In this document: positions 1-9,634 of the stretch, piece by piece
Layout of the letters: each line of letters begins with the position of its first letter
Numbering within the stretch: the stretch's first letter is position 1
Assembly (NCBI GenBank): GCA_001701165.1
Contig: DAAP01000065.1
Coordinates: 1 to 64,000, forward strand
Reading direction: 5' to 3'
DNA length: 64,000 nucleotides
Origin: Bacteroidales bacterium H4
GTDB lineage: Bacteria > Bacteroidota > Bacteroidia > Bacteroidales > Muribaculaceae
Position numbers and translations under genes: made by a program
Notes under the pieces: model-generated
What the model was told of the DNA's origin: nothing
The model's input: the letters and a program-made list of their open reading frames with translations, nothing else
Databases searched by the model: none

Positions 1-74
1 TGTTAAAAATATTTAACAAAAAGGGCGCAAGCAATTAGTCTATCGGACAGCAATAATGAAATACCACGAATTAT

Positions 75-125
75 AATAATGGGAACGATGACATACGCAT
101 AGGCCTTGCCATCGTTCCCATTATT
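75..125 (-). terminator. Hairpin downstream of the alkaline phosphatase gene
   Basis: A perfect 16-bp inverted repeat (75-90 pairing with 110-125, 19-nt loop) lies 46 nt past the phosphatase stop codon. On the minus strand the stem is followed by a moderately AT-rich stretch rather than a clean T-run. Its position at the 3' end of the transcript suggests a terminator or 3'-end stabiliser. Nothing else is recognised in bases 1-171. Confidence 0.5.
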
Positions 126-171
126 ATTCCCATAGCTCCCATTACTCCCGGGAGCCGGGCGTTCCGGGCTT

Positions 172-1602
172 TCAGATTCCGGTCAGCGACCGAATGATTT
201 CCGGAATATCCTTATTGTTGTTGAGCGCCTTGAAGCGGCAGGCGCCGACACCGACAGCGAAGACGGGTACGGGATTGCCTGTATGGCTGGTGGTGGTAAA
301 GCCGAAGCCGGTCTGTCCGTTAAGATGACGGAATACATCGACGGCAAACGAATTGAAGCTGGCGTATAGGGTCTCCTGGTCGGCCGAATTGCGTTGGGTG
401 AAGCAGGCCTCGAATTTGTCGCGCAGGGCTTGTTCCTGCTCGGCGGATACAGGCACTACGGTAAACAATCCGAGGTTATCTGTCAAATATTCCTTCATAT
501 CATCCCAGAGAAAGATGCGACGGCTTTTGAGAATACCCTTGCAATAAGCCGAAAACTCTTCCTTAGATACACGCTGACTATCAATGTATCCGGGCTTGGC
601 ATCGTAGTGCAGCACGCTGTTGCCCAAGGTCATACCACCGGTATCGTGGTCGGCGGTAATGACAATAAGTGTCTCGTCGGGATGCTGAAGGTAGAAGTCG
701 TAAGCTACGCGTATAGCTTGATCGAAATTGATAATTTCCTTGATAGCAGCGCCGCCGTCATTGCCGTGCAACGCGTGGTCGATATTGCCGCCCTCGACCA
801 TCATAAAGAACGGGCGTCCGGGCTGAGCTGCCGTACCTTGCACATATTCCAGGCCGGCGCCGGTCATTGCCGGGAGGTTCAGCGCCCCTGCCACAGAGTC
901 TATGGTATAGCTGACGTTGTTGGTTTCGCCCACATTCTCGGGCGACAGGAGCAGCACGCGGCTGCCGGGCGTGGCGGCAGGCAAGGCATCAAGACCGCGA
1001 GCTATGGTGACGCCGGCAGCAGCAAAGCGATCAAGCACATCAGTGGCCTTGCCTTCTTTGTCCTTGAGTCCGCGCAGTCCGGCACCCGCGATGAAGTCGT
1101 AGCCGCAAGCGGCGGCATCACAGTCTATCTGATAGTACATACTGCGGTGGGGCACATGTGTATAGAACGCGCCGGGCGTAGCATCATCGGGCGCAACGGA
1201 GGTTATAATTCCTACGCCCCACCCCTTATCCTTAAGTTGACGCGCCACGGAGATCACGGCCACGGTGTCGGGGCTCATGCCGAGCATCCCGTTCTTGGTC
1301 TTGACGCCGGCCGAAAGAGCCGTGCCGGCGGCGGCACTATCCGTCACCGGCGACGAAGCCGAGTAGGTCTGACACCACGACACCACCGGAAAAGTGGACA
1401 TCAGCAAGGTGTCTGTCGGGTGTACCATACGTTGATAGGCCAAAGTGGACATCACCGGGCCCATGCCCATGCCGTCACCAATAAAGAGGAATACATACTT
1501 GGGGGCAGCCGGGGCGCCACAACAAGACGCCGAGGCGGTTGCCGAAGCGGAGAGGCCGATGAAAGCCATAGCCGCAGCGATAATCAAGTGTTTGGTTTTC
1601 AT
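172..1602 (-). CDS. Alkaline phosphatase (PhoA family), exported
   Basis: A 476-residue phosphomonoesterase of the alkaline phosphatase superfamily, expected in the periplasm. Residues 1-26 form a signal peptide ending ATASA. The metal site starts with FIGDGMG (Asp43), the nucleophile is Ser89 in TDSAAAGTA, and later metal ligands are in EGGNIDH (270-276), ADHDTGG (317-323) and SHTG (439-442), so all catalytic elements are present. The start is the first Met, which begins the signal peptide. It is 81 nt downstream of the GH3-family gene on the same strand, so it may be read through from that operon, and a hairpin follows the stop. The substrate is unknown; phosphate scavenging is the family's usual role. 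Confidence 0.93.
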   Translation of the reverse strand: MKTKHLIIAAAMAFIGLSASATASASCCGAPAAPKYVFLFIGDGMGMGPVMSTLAYQRMVHPTDTLLMSTFPVVSWCQTYSASSPVTDSAAAGTALSAGVKTKNGMLGMSPDTVAVISVARQLKDKGWGVGIITSVAPDDATPGAFYTHVPHRSMYYQIDCDAAACGYDFIAGAGLRGLKDKEGKATDVLDRFAAAGVTIARGLDALPAATPGSRVLLLSPENVGETNNVSYTIDSVAGALNLPAMTGAGLEYVQGTAAQPGRPFFMMVEGGNIDHALHGNDGGAAIKEIINFDQAIRVAYDFYLQHPDETLIVITADHDTGGMTLGNSVLHYDAKPGYIDSQRVSKEEFSAYCKGILKSRRIFLWDDMKEYLTDNLGLFTVVPVSAEQEQALRDKFEACFTQRNSADQETLYASFNSFAVDVFRHLNGQTGFGFTTTSHTGNPVPVFAVGVGACRFKALNNNKDIPEIIRSLTGI

Positions 1603-1683
1603 AATTTTGTATCTTGTGTGTTTATTCTTTCTTGTATATTTTGTTTTGAGATGTGTATCTACCGAATCTTATACATTGCAAAA

Positions 1684-3225
1684 TCATCGCGACTCGGGCG
1701 CATCGCCAAGTGCCGTAATAGCGTCCATGATGTGTCGGTCGTTGCTCAGTCTCGGCACCTTGCGTTGGCCGCCGAGTTTGCCCGTTGAAGCCAGCCACCG
1801 CTCAAACAGTCCCGGCGCGGCCACGGTGATGGATAGTCGGTCCAGGAAGATATTGCCCGAGCGCTTGGCATCGTAATCGCTGTTGACGCTGCGCAATGCA
1901 TCATCGAGGCGTTGGGCGAAGTCCTCGAGGTCGCGCGGCGGGACATTCCATTCGACCAGCCATTGATGGCGGCCGCGATGGCCGCTGTCGGCAAAAACGG
2001 GTGCAACGGTGTAGTCGCGCACGCCGGCGCCGGTGGCTGCGCAGGCCGCAGCCAAGGCCGCATCGGTATTATGTACCATTACTTCTTCGCCGAAAGCGTT
2101 GATATAATGAGCTGTACGCCCGGCTATGGCAATGCGCAGCGGGTCGATGGAGGTGACACACACTGTATCGCCTATGCGGTAGCGCCACAGGCCGTTGGCG
2201 GCAGTGATAACCATAGCATAAGTCTTCCCGGCCTCGACTTGCCAAGCGGTCAACGATGGTGGAAACGGATCATCACAATGTTCTAACGGAACAAATTCGT
2301 AGAAGACTCCGGCGTCAAGCAGCAGAAGCATACCTTTGTCGTGCTCGCGCAAGTCCTGCACGGCAAAGAAACCTTCGCTGGCATTATATGTCTCCTGATA
2401 GCGCATACGGATGCCGTCACACAGGCGATCATACTCGTCGCGATACGGAGCCATGGAGATGCCTCCATGGAAAAAAACTTCGAGATTGGGCCAAACATCG
2501 TGGATGGTCTCGGCGCCGGGCACTGATTTTATGACTTCCTTGATGACGGTCATAAACCACGACGGCACACCGGATATATTGGTGACATTAGCGCCACAGG
2601 CGGCACGCACCAAGGCCGGCACTTTGAGCGTCCAGTCTTCCATGAGGGCGACATGTTTCGACGGCACGCGCACAAGGTTGACCACGGGATTGATATCATC
2701 TATGAGGTTGGCGCTGAGGTCTCCGACCTTGACACCGCGCGCTGCCGGCCGGTCAAGGGTGTTGGCAAAACTGCCGCCGAGAATAAATCCCTTACCGGAA
2801 AACATCCGGCTGTCGGGATATAACGCCAAGTAATGGGCTACTGCATCAGTGGCGCCGCGATAATGGTTCAGACGCAAACTGTCATTGCTGATAGGTATGT
2901 ACTTGCTGCGGCCGTCACCGGTGCCGGAAGACTGGGCATAGCGGCGCACTTTGCCGGGCCACAAGATATTGCTCTGTCCGTCAATCATGCGCAGCACCAA
3001 CGGACGTATGTCGGCATAAGCCACCGTGGGTACGGCCCGGCGGAAAACGTCGGCATCATCGGTAGATACTATGCGGCCGCGGCCGTACTCGGTGACGGCG
3101 CCACGGCGTGTCAGCCATGCCAATACGCGGCGTTGTGCCTTTTCGATGCCGTCGCCGCGCCAGTTGCGAGCGGCACGTACGCGCTGCATCATCAAGGCGC
3201 GCGCCATGGGTGTGAAGTTTATCAT
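1684..3225 (-). CDS. GH3 auxin-responsive-promoter family protein (ANL-type acyl-adenylating enzyme)
   Basis: A 513-residue cytosolic protein of the bacterial GH3 family. Plant relatives adenylate carboxylic acids and join them to amino acids; the bacterial substrate is not known. The ATP-binding signature SSGTGDGRSKYIP lies at 99-111, and a second adenylation-type stretch, VEAGKTYAMVITAANGLWRYRIGD in outline, lies in the second half. The length fits the family. Its ATG overlaps the TGA of the preceding ATPase gene (ATGA, 4 nt), so it is probably translationally coupled and sits at the end of the porW-porX operon. No signal peptide is visible. Family assignment is firm; substrate unknown. Confidence 0.85.
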   Translation of the reverse strand: MINFTPMARALMMQRVRAARNWRGDGIEKAQRRVLAWLTRRGAVTEYGRGRIVSTDDADVFRRAVPTVAYADIRPLVLRMIDGQSNILWPGKVRRYAQSSGTGDGRSKYIPISNDSLRLNHYRGATDAVAHYLALYPDSRMFSGKGFILGGSFANTLDRPAARGVKVGDLSANLIDDINPVVNLVRVPSKHVALMEDWTLKVPALVRAACGANVTNISGVPSWFMTVIKEVIKSVPGAETIHDVWPNLEVFFHGGISMAPYRDEYDRLCDGIRMRYQETYNASEGFFAVQDLREHDKGMLLLLDAGVFYEFVPLEHCDDPFPPSLTAWQVEAGKTYAMVITAANGLWRYRIGDTVCVTSIDPLRIAIAGRTAHYINAFGEEVMVHNTDAALAAACAATGAGVRDYTVAPVFADSGHRGRHQWLVEWNVPPRDLEDFAQRLDDALRSVNSDYDAKRSGNIFLDRLSITVAAPGLFERWLASTGKLGGQRKVPRLSNDRHIMDAITALGDAPESR

Positions 3226-4889
3226 TTCTTGTCTTTATTTTCTACCTGAGCAACTGTGCCGTCAATATTTCGAGACATCGCTCCGCGAGATGCGGCAGTC
3301 TGCGCCGTCACACTCCGTGGCGTCGTGTCTTTGACATCCAAAGCACGCAGCACGGCCATACGTATGCGCCGAGCGGACACATCATCGCCACGCAACAAGC
3401 GCAGCACCAGACGTATGTAGCGGTCCTTATTGGCGAGACCGCACAATGTGGCTACGCCACAATCGGCCAGCATGGGCTTATGATTGAACACGCGCAACAC
3501 CGACAAATAGTCGCCCTGCGATATATATCCGCGAAACTCGCGGCACAGGCTTTCGTAAATGGCGCGCGGGTTGAGTTCCTCGGGCAGGGAGGCCAAATGC
3601 TGTTGCAGGGCATTGATGTTGTTAAATTTGCCATCTATGCGATATTCAACAAGCCGTTTGACGCGATGCCGGGTATGTTCCAATGCCTGCGCATTGGCCA
3701 TGTGCTTGAATTCGCCGAGGATGTACGCCCTGACCTTTTGGACGATGGCACCGGCATTCTTGCCGCACGCCTCGGCGGCGGCGGCCACCACCTCCGGCAG
3801 CAGAAACATGTTTTCAATTTCGGCCACAGCCGGAACGTTGATATTGCGGCTGCGCAGATACTCGATTTCGCGGTCGTCGCGGCGGTCGCGATCAACGATG
3901 CCCATGGCGGTCAAATGATGGAAGTCGCTGAGGGTGTTGAAGGTGCGCGTAGCCTCAATGACACGATCGCAACTACCCAAGGGTTTGACCGCATACTCCC
4001 TGAATATAAGGCTATACAGACGATAATCGATGCTATGTATCACATCGCCTTCCACGAAGAGCACGGGCTTGCGCTCGCCCACGATGGCGGCATAGATATC
4101 GGGGGTGACGGCACCGCGAGGCATTATGTCATAGTCCCAACATTTTTGCCCGGCGTCATACGACCGCACCCACAGCACCTCGGCATCCAAACGCGAAGAC
4201 GCAAAGTCAAGATCATGCGTCACATACACCATACGGCAGTCGGGACGCAATTCCTCGATGCGGTTCCACAAACTTTGCATGGTGGTGGGATGCAGAAACA
4301 TCTCGGGGCTGTCGATAACGATATTTGCATCCTTGGGCGCATACAGCACGGCGGAAGCATAGTACAGGACCACGCGCTCACCGTCAGACAGGCGAAAAGC
4401 CTTGTAGGTGTCGTTGCTGTCGCGACGGCTGAAGCGTATGCGGCCACCGCTAACGAACATGTTGCTGCCGGGAAATATGGCTTTCCATAGCTCGAAGACG
4501 GTATCAAGACGCGTGGACGGAGGCAGCGACGAGGTCTTGCCGGCATGGCGGGCGATTTTGTAGTCAAGCAGGCTCACCAGCTCATCTCCCATAAGCAGCG
4601 AGAGCAGACGCTCCAGTCGACATTGGGGGCGCTCCTGCTCGGCCACGGGGACAATAGAATCGGCCACCAGAGCATCTATGGCGTTGTGTTCGGCATCGAG
4701 ACTGCGAACGGCGTATAGTGCGTCTATGGCGTTGAGACGGAAGGCTTTATTGTCCGGGTCGGCGCACATAGCGTCCGTAAAGCGGGTTTTGCCGGCGCCG
4801 TTGGCGCCTATGACGACCAGACGCCTACTGTCGCCCGAAGGCTTGGGCGCCGGCTTACGTTTGCTTGCAGGCAGTATCAACGGTTTCAT
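3222..4889 (-). CDS. AAA ATPase with C-terminal DUF4435 (TOPRIM-like) domain
   Basis: A 555-residue protein. The N-terminal half is an ABC/OLD-type ATPase: Walker A GANGAGKT at 28-35, an ABC-like SDGERVVLYYASA stretch, and Walker B IVIDSPEMFLHP. The C-terminal half has the acidic pattern of DUF4435: LFVEGD, GIVDRDRRDD and EIENMFLLPE. This ATPase plus TOPRIM-like layout resembles OLD-family nucleases, some of which act in phage defence, but nuclease activity is only an inference. The ORF overlaps both neighbours by 4 nt (ATGA at each junction), locking it between porX and the GH3 gene. That points to a housekeeping or T9SS-linked task as much as to defence. Confidence 0.8.
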   Translation of the reverse strand: MKPLILPASKRKPAPKPSGDSRRLVVIGANGAGKTRFTDAMCADPDNKAFRLNAIDALYAVRSLDAEHNAIDALVADSIVPVAEQERPQCRLERLLSLLMGDELVSLLDYKIARHAGKTSSLPPSTRLDTVFELWKAIFPGSNMFVSGGRIRFSRRDSNDTYKAFRLSDGERVVLYYASAVLYAPKDANIVIDSPEMFLHPTTMQSLWNRIEELRPDCRMVYVTHDLDFASSRLDAEVLWVRSYDAGQKCWDYDIMPRGAVTPDIYAAIVGERKPVLFVEGDVIHSIDYRLYSLIFREYAVKPLGSCDRVIEATRTFNTLSDFHHLTAMGIVDRDRRDDREIEYLRSRNINVPAVAEIENMFLLPEVVAAAAEACGKNAGAIVQKVRAYILGEFKHMANAQALEHTRHRVKRLVEYRIDGKFNNINALQQHLASLPEELNPRAIYESLCREFRGYISQGDYLSVLRVFNHKPMLADCGVATLCGLANKDRYIRLVLRLLRGDDVSARRIRMAVLRALDVKDTTPRSVTAQTAASRGAMSRNIDGTVAQVENKDKK

Positions 4890-6466
4890 CGCGGAGTGAG
4901 TGTTATCAGCGGCACAAGCATCTCCTCCATGGAGATGCCGCCATGCTGGAAGGTGTCTGTATAATAGGCTACATAATGGTTGTAGTTGTTGGGATAGGCA
5001 AAGAAATCGCGCCCGCCGGCAAACACATAAGTAGATGAAACATTGGGTGAGGGCAATCCGAAACGCGCGGGCTGCTTGATTTCATAGACCTGGCGCGGGT
5101 TATACCCGAGATTCTTGCCGACTTTATAGCGCAGGTTGGTGTTGGTGTTCTTGTCACCGACAACCTTGACGGGATTGTTAACGCGAATGGTGCCGTGGTC
5201 GGTGGTAAGCACTATTTTGTATCCGGCGGCGGCAATGTCGCGGAACATCTCTATGACTGTTGTATGGCGAAACCACGATCGTGTCAAGCTGCGGTAAGCG
5301 GCGTTGGTGGAGGCCAATTCGCGTATCATCTTGCTCTCTGTACGGGCGTGCGACAACATATCTATGAAGTTGAGCACTATGATATTGAGATCATTATGGA
5401 ACAAATTGGTGAAATCGCGCAACAGTTTTTCGCCGGCCACCGAATCATTGATCTTGTTGTAGCTGAATTTGTAGGGCAGGCGATAACGCTGAAGCATGGT
5501 CTGCACCAGCGCCGACTCGTTGACGTTTTTACCCTCCTCAGACTCTTCATCTACCCATAGCTCGGGAAACATCTTGGCAATCTGGGCAGGCATCAGCCCG
5601 GAGAACACGGCGTTGCGTGCATATTGAGTGGCCGTGGGCAGTATCGAGGTGTACAAGTCTTCGTCAAATGTGAACATCTCGGCAAGTATGGGCTTAACAG
5701 CCAGCCACTGGTCCAGACGAAAGTTGTCTATGAGTATGAAGAAAACCTTATCGCCGCCACGCAGCATCGGGAACACTTTGGAGGGCAACACCCGGGGACT
5801 GAGCAACGGTATGTCGGCATTGCCACTGTCTATGGTGCCGTCGGGCAATATCCAGTGTTCATAATTGCGACGTATGTATTTATTGAAGGCCGAATTGGCC
5901 TCGGACATTTGCATCTCGAGCATGGAATGCATATCCGTCGCCGTATCCGCCAATTCCATTTCCCAAAACACCAGCCGCCGGTACAAGTCCATCCAATCGG
6001 AAATTCCGGAGGCATCATTGATGGCCATAGACAGCCTTCCGAACTCGTGACGATAGTCGGCAGCAGCCGTTTCGCTGACCAGTCGGTCGCTGTGCAAGTG
6101 TTTTTTCAGCGCTATAAGTATTTGGTTGGGGTTGACGGGTTTAATAAGGTAATCGGCAATTTTATTACCTACAGCCTGATTCATAATGTTTTCCTCTTCG
6201 CTCTTAGTGATCATTATCACCGGTATGTGCGGCTGGCTTTGCTTGATAGCCGCGAGGGTTTCGAGACCTGTCAGGCCGGGCATATTCTCATCGAGTATAA
6301 TCAGGTCGAAATGCCGCGTGGCGCACATATCCAAGGCATCGCGTCCGCTCATTGCCGTGGTCACACCATAACCTTTGCGTTCAAGGAACAGCAGGTGCGG
6401 TTTCAGAAGGTCTATTTCATCGTCCGCCCATAATATTGAATATTGATGTTGTGTTGTGTCTGCCAT
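4886..6466 (-). CDS. porX: PorX: response regulator with PglZ/alkaline-phosphatase-fold effector
   Basis: A 526-residue two-domain regulator. Residues 8-125 are a receiver with acidic pocket Asp15/Asp16, phospho-acceptor Asp59 (LILDENMPG), Thr87 and Lys109. From about 200 onwards it has a PglZ domain of the alkaline phosphatase superfamily, with LIDN (Asp247), a conserved Thr in LPTATQYARN, TTDHG and HGGISMEEM. PorX acts with the PorY kinase to control type IX secretion, and its PglZ domain is reported to be a phosphodiesterase. porY is not in this window. The gene is 30 nt downstream of porW and overlaps the following ATPase by 4 nt. The start is the first Met, just before the receiver fold. 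Confidence 0.93.
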   Translation of the reverse strand: MADTTQHQYSILWADDEIDLLKPHLLFLERKGYGVTTAMSGRDALDMCATRHFDLIILDENMPGLTGLETLAAIKQSQPHIPVIMITKSEEENIMNQAVGNKIADYLIKPVNPNQILIALKKHLHSDRLVSETAAADYRHEFGRLSMAINDASGISDWMDLYRRLVFWEMELADTATDMHSMLEMQMSEANSAFNKYIRRNYEHWILPDGTIDSGNADIPLLSPRVLPSKVFPMLRGGDKVFFILIDNFRLDQWLAVKPILAEMFTFDEDLYTSILPTATQYARNAVFSGLMPAQIAKMFPELWVDEESEEGKNVNESALVQTMLQRYRLPYKFSYNKINDSVAGEKLLRDFTNLFHNDLNIIVLNFIDMLSHARTESKMIRELASTNAAYRSLTRSWFRHTTVIEMFRDIAAAGYKIVLTTDHGTIRVNNPVKVVGDKNTNTNLRYKVGKNLGYNPRQVYEIKQPARFGLPSPNVSSTYVFAGGRDFFAYPNNYNHYVAYYTDTFQHGGISMEEMLVPLITLTPR

Positions 6467-6496
6467 AGTGTGTACATGAGGAGATGTGTATGTGTG

Positions 6497-9400
6497 TCAA
6501 TTAAGAAGTGGGTCGTCTTCATCGCCCTCGCTGCCGGGATCATACGCCGGCCGCGGCTTAGGCTTCGGTTTCGGCTTGGCCTCCGGCTTCGGTTTCGCTT
6601 CCGGCTTCGGAGCTGGCTTTGTCGTCGGAGTGGTAGTAGCGGGCTGCGAAGCAGGGGTGGTCGGAGCAGCGGGCTGCGCTTCATCCGAGCTCTCGGAGCT
6701 GGATGATGCCGATGCTTCCTCGGAACTCTCGGAGTGTTCCGGCACTATCTCAGAGCCTTCCGCAGATGTCGCCTCCGCCGCTTCAGCTTCGGCCTCGGGC
6801 AGGGTCTGTATCTCGTGATAAGGCAGCAATTCCGACTGAGCATCCTGATAGTTTTGCTCTTGCAGGAAGCGGAAATAGTCATCCAAGGTGCCGCCGCTTT
6901 GCAGCAAGGCATCGAAATTGCTCCGGCTTATGGGTACGGGACGCACGCCGTCGGGTAGGCGAAATTCTGTCGAAGCGGCCATGACACGGCGATAGTGGTT
7001 GAGTTCGTCAAGATTTTCAAAGGGCCCGATGACAATCATGCCAAGACGGCCGAAGTTCATCTGCTCGAGGTCGAAATCCTTGACTACAAAACTGCGGAAG
7101 TTGTGCCGCGCAATGTCAAAGAGCAAACTATTGGAGGATATCGCATCGGTGGGGAACACCATAACCAATACCTGCGGGTCGGACTCATTAAGCGTAAATT
7201 TGATGGCGTCCTTCTCTCCGGCGGTGGTATCGTTGGTCAAGCTGATATCCCAAAGCATCCCGCGCATATTGATGCCGCCGCCCGTATGCAGCTGACGCCC
7301 GGCAGCCATACCCTTGAGCCATGCCGAGGCGATGGGCGCGACATCTGTATCAGGATAGCGTTCAAGCATCGTGCGCAGCGTGGCGTTGAATTGTTCGGGG
7401 TTGTTCTCGGTGACGTATGCTAAGGCGTCCAGGAACATGAACTTTGGCATGAGCTTGCTCATGGGGAATTCATCGGCCATACGCTGATAGCCGCTGTGCA
7501 CAGCCTCGTTGTTGTTTACCATATAGGCCTCGTAGGTGTCCTCGTAAATTTTTTCCTGAACGGCATCCATTTGCCGCAGGTTGTTGATATAGTCCGGGTT
7601 ACGTAGGGCCTCTCCGTACTTGCTGTCCTTGAAACCATTCACTATCATCTGTCGGTAGCGCTCGGCCATACTATCGTTGCCGGTGCGCACAAACATCAGA
7701 TAGATATTGTAATACGTCTCCAAACGATACACATTGTCGGGATAATCCACGAGCAAGCGGTCAAACTCCTCCATAGCCGCGTCAAAGTCATTAAGTTTGT
7801 CCTTGAGGATGACACCCATATTGAACAGGCCTTCTTGTATGACGTCATGCGCCACCGCCTTGTCCGCATCACTGAATGGTATCTGCTTGAGATAATACTC
7901 GCGATAATGCGGATTCTCGGCTTTTTCCTGCTTCTCTTTTTCCTCGGGCGAGATGGTGTCTACCGGATTCTCGGAGGGCTCTCCGCCTTCTTCATCGGCA
8001 GCACTACTGCTGTCAAAATCACTCATGGCAAAGGATGTCTTGTTGCGGCGACGCCAATTATCTTCGAGCTTGCGTGCTCCCCAGCGGCGTTGGAATTCGG
8101 TCTTACCGGCATTGCGCGTGGCCGTGTTGTAGAAGTACCAACTGTCGTCAGTGTTAAGCGTGTAACTCTGAGGCGCTGATGACTGCCCCATGTACGGGTC
8201 GTTGCCGGACTCCTGCTTGGACTTGAATTCTTCGCGGCGTGCAGCCTCGGCTTCTTCTTTTTCTTTCTTTACCAGTTCGGCTATGATGCGGTCGATGACG
8301 GCATTGCGCCGGTCCTCATCCATGGCCGACAGACGCAGCAAACTGTCTTGGAGATTGACGTTTTGGCTGTATACCGCCAGTTCGTCCAGTACATCGGAGC
8401 GGCGCTTGAGGGTGTCCAGCCCGGGGAAGTTGTCCGGCAACTGGGGCACCGCCTCGGAGTAGCACGGCTGAGCCAGCTCGTACTTGTGCTGCTTGTAATA
8501 CAGTCCACCAAGTTTCACTTGCGCCAAGGCCTTGTCTATGCCGTTGCGCGTAGACTTTTCAGCCGCCAGAATATAATTTGCCTCGGCACGCGTGGTGTCC
8601 CCGCGGCTTAGGTACAGGTTGCCTATGGCATAGTATATCTGGTCAAGGTATTCCTTATTGCGGTCATAGCGAGTCATGCGGCGCAGGGCTTTCACTTCCG
8701 GCTCGACATTGCTGCCGGTGTATACCTCAGACTGCTTGATACGTGCGTTGAAACGCGTGCGATATGTGGCGCCTGAAGCACCTCCGACCTTGCCGTAGGC
8801 TTTATATGCCTCGGATTTGCGGTCAAGACGGCTGAGCACCTGACCCATGAGAAACCATAGTCGCGTCTTCTGCGCCCCGGAGGCGTGCTTGATAGCAAGG
8901 CGCAGCGGCTCGACGGCCTCCGCATAATTATGCCGACGGATGTTAAGCTCGGCCAAATCAAGGTTGTAAAGCCCCGTAACCTTGCCGTCAGTGATTTCTT
9001 CGGGCTTGACACGAACTATGATGGTCTCGGCCTCATACAGCCAGTCCATGGCCAGGTAGGACCGCGCCTGCCACAACTGAGCCTCGGTCACGGTCTTGGG
9101 CAACCACCAAAAGTGTTTGGATATATAGAAGAAAGTGGAGGCCGCGCCGGAGAAATCGCCGTTCATATACTGACTGCGACCCATCATCAGCCACGCATTG
9201 TGCAGGAAAGGGTTATACTCTTCACGACGCATCCATTTCTTGTATTCGGGGTCATTGCGTTTGCCCGAAGACTTGGGCGGTTTTTTGGTAATCGAGCGCA
9301 ATTGTATGGCCTTCTGAGCCTTTTCGATAGACCGATTAAAGTCTCCGGAAGGTTGCGGCGCTTTGGGATTCTGTTTGGCCTCGGCGGGGTGTACGTAGAT

Positions 9401-9622
9401 GATGTCCGTATAGTCATCCTCGTAGGCTTTCTCCATTTCCTCGAGGGTCTCCACGTAATGGCGGTCGCCATTGTAGTAGATGTTGTATCGAGTGATGAAG
9501 GCTGTGTATTGGCGAGCCGCCGCAGTATTCTTCTTGCGGGCATTGCACGACACAAGCGCACCCACGGCCACAAGGACCGCGACTGCCGCGATGATAGTGC
9601 GTATGCTGCGTCGTATCGCCAT
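6497..9622 (-). CDS. porW: PorW/SprE-type TPR lipoprotein of the type IX secretion system
   Basis: A 1041-residue lipoprotein with lipobox LVSC (Cys26). It has the PorW/SprE N-terminal hallmark: TRYNIYYNG, a long YxxAE region, and TPR-like helices through about residue 800. PorW is an outer-membrane-associated component needed for T9SS function. The C-terminal tail (about 945-1041) is low complexity: a Ser/Glu-rich part followed by a Pro/Lys/Ala-rich part with repeated PKPEAKPKP units, which could span or bind peptidoglycan; this tail is probably variable among homologues. The gene lies 12 nt after the 7TM-HD gene and 30 nt before porX, so all three are likely co-transcribed. Confidence 0.88.
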   Translation of the reverse strand: MAIRRSIRTIIAAVAVLVAVGALVSCNARKKNTAAARQYTAFITRYNIYYNGDRHYVETLEEMEKAYEDDYTDIIYVHPAEAKQNPKAPQPSGDFNRSIEKAQKAIQLRSITKKPPKSSGKRNDPEYKKWMRREEYNPFLHNAWLMMGRSQYMNGDFSGAASTFFYISKHFWWLPKTVTEAQLWQARSYLAMDWLYEAETIIVRVKPEEITDGKVTGLYNLDLAELNIRRHNYAEAVEPLRLAIKHASGAQKTRLWFLMGQVLSRLDRKSEAYKAYGKVGGASGATYRTRFNARIKQSEVYTGSNVEPEVKALRRMTRYDRNKEYLDQIYYAIGNLYLSRGDTTRAEANYILAAEKSTRNGIDKALAQVKLGGLYYKQHKYELAQPCYSEAVPQLPDNFPGLDTLKRRSDVLDELAVYSQNVNLQDSLLRLSAMDEDRRNAVIDRIIAELVKKEKEEAEAARREEFKSKQESGNDPYMGQSSAPQSYTLNTDDSWYFYNTATRNAGKTEFQRRWGARKLEDNWRRRNKTSFAMSDFDSSSAADEEGGEPSENPVDTISPEEKEKQEKAENPHYREYYLKQIPFSDADKAVAHDVIQEGLFNMGVILKDKLNDFDAAMEEFDRLLVDYPDNVYRLETYYNIYLMFVRTGNDSMAERYRQMIVNGFKDSKYGEALRNPDYINNLRQMDAVQEKIYEDTYEAYMVNNNEAVHSGYQRMADEFPMSKLMPKFMFLDALAYVTENNPEQFNATLRTMLERYPDTDVAPIASAWLKGMAAGRQLHTGGGINMRGMLWDISLTNDTTAGEKDAIKFTLNESDPQVLVMVFPTDAISSNSLLFDIARHNFRSFVVKDFDLEQMNFGRLGMIVIGPFENLDELNHYRRVMAASTEFRLPDGVRPVPISRSNFDALLQSGGTLDDYFRFLQEQNYQDAQSELLPYHEIQTLPEAEAEAAEATSAEGSEIVPEHSESSEEASASSSSESSDEAQPAAPTTPASQPATTTPTTKPAPKPEAKPKPEAKPKPKPKPRPAYDPGSEGDEDDPLLN

Positions 9623-9634
9623 TGTCGTATTATT

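Noticed and set aside
394..1788. Long plus-strand open frame opposite the alkaline phosphatase
   Set aside because: It lies antisense to a gene with every catalytic motif intact, and its translation has no family-like features; it is a by-product of GC-rich codon use.
3222..4889. Phage-defence (Gabija/OLD-like) system at the DUF4435 ATPase
   Set aside because: The domain pair is suggestive, but no helicase or other defence partner is adjacent and the gene is locked by overlaps into the porX operon, so a defence call is not supported.
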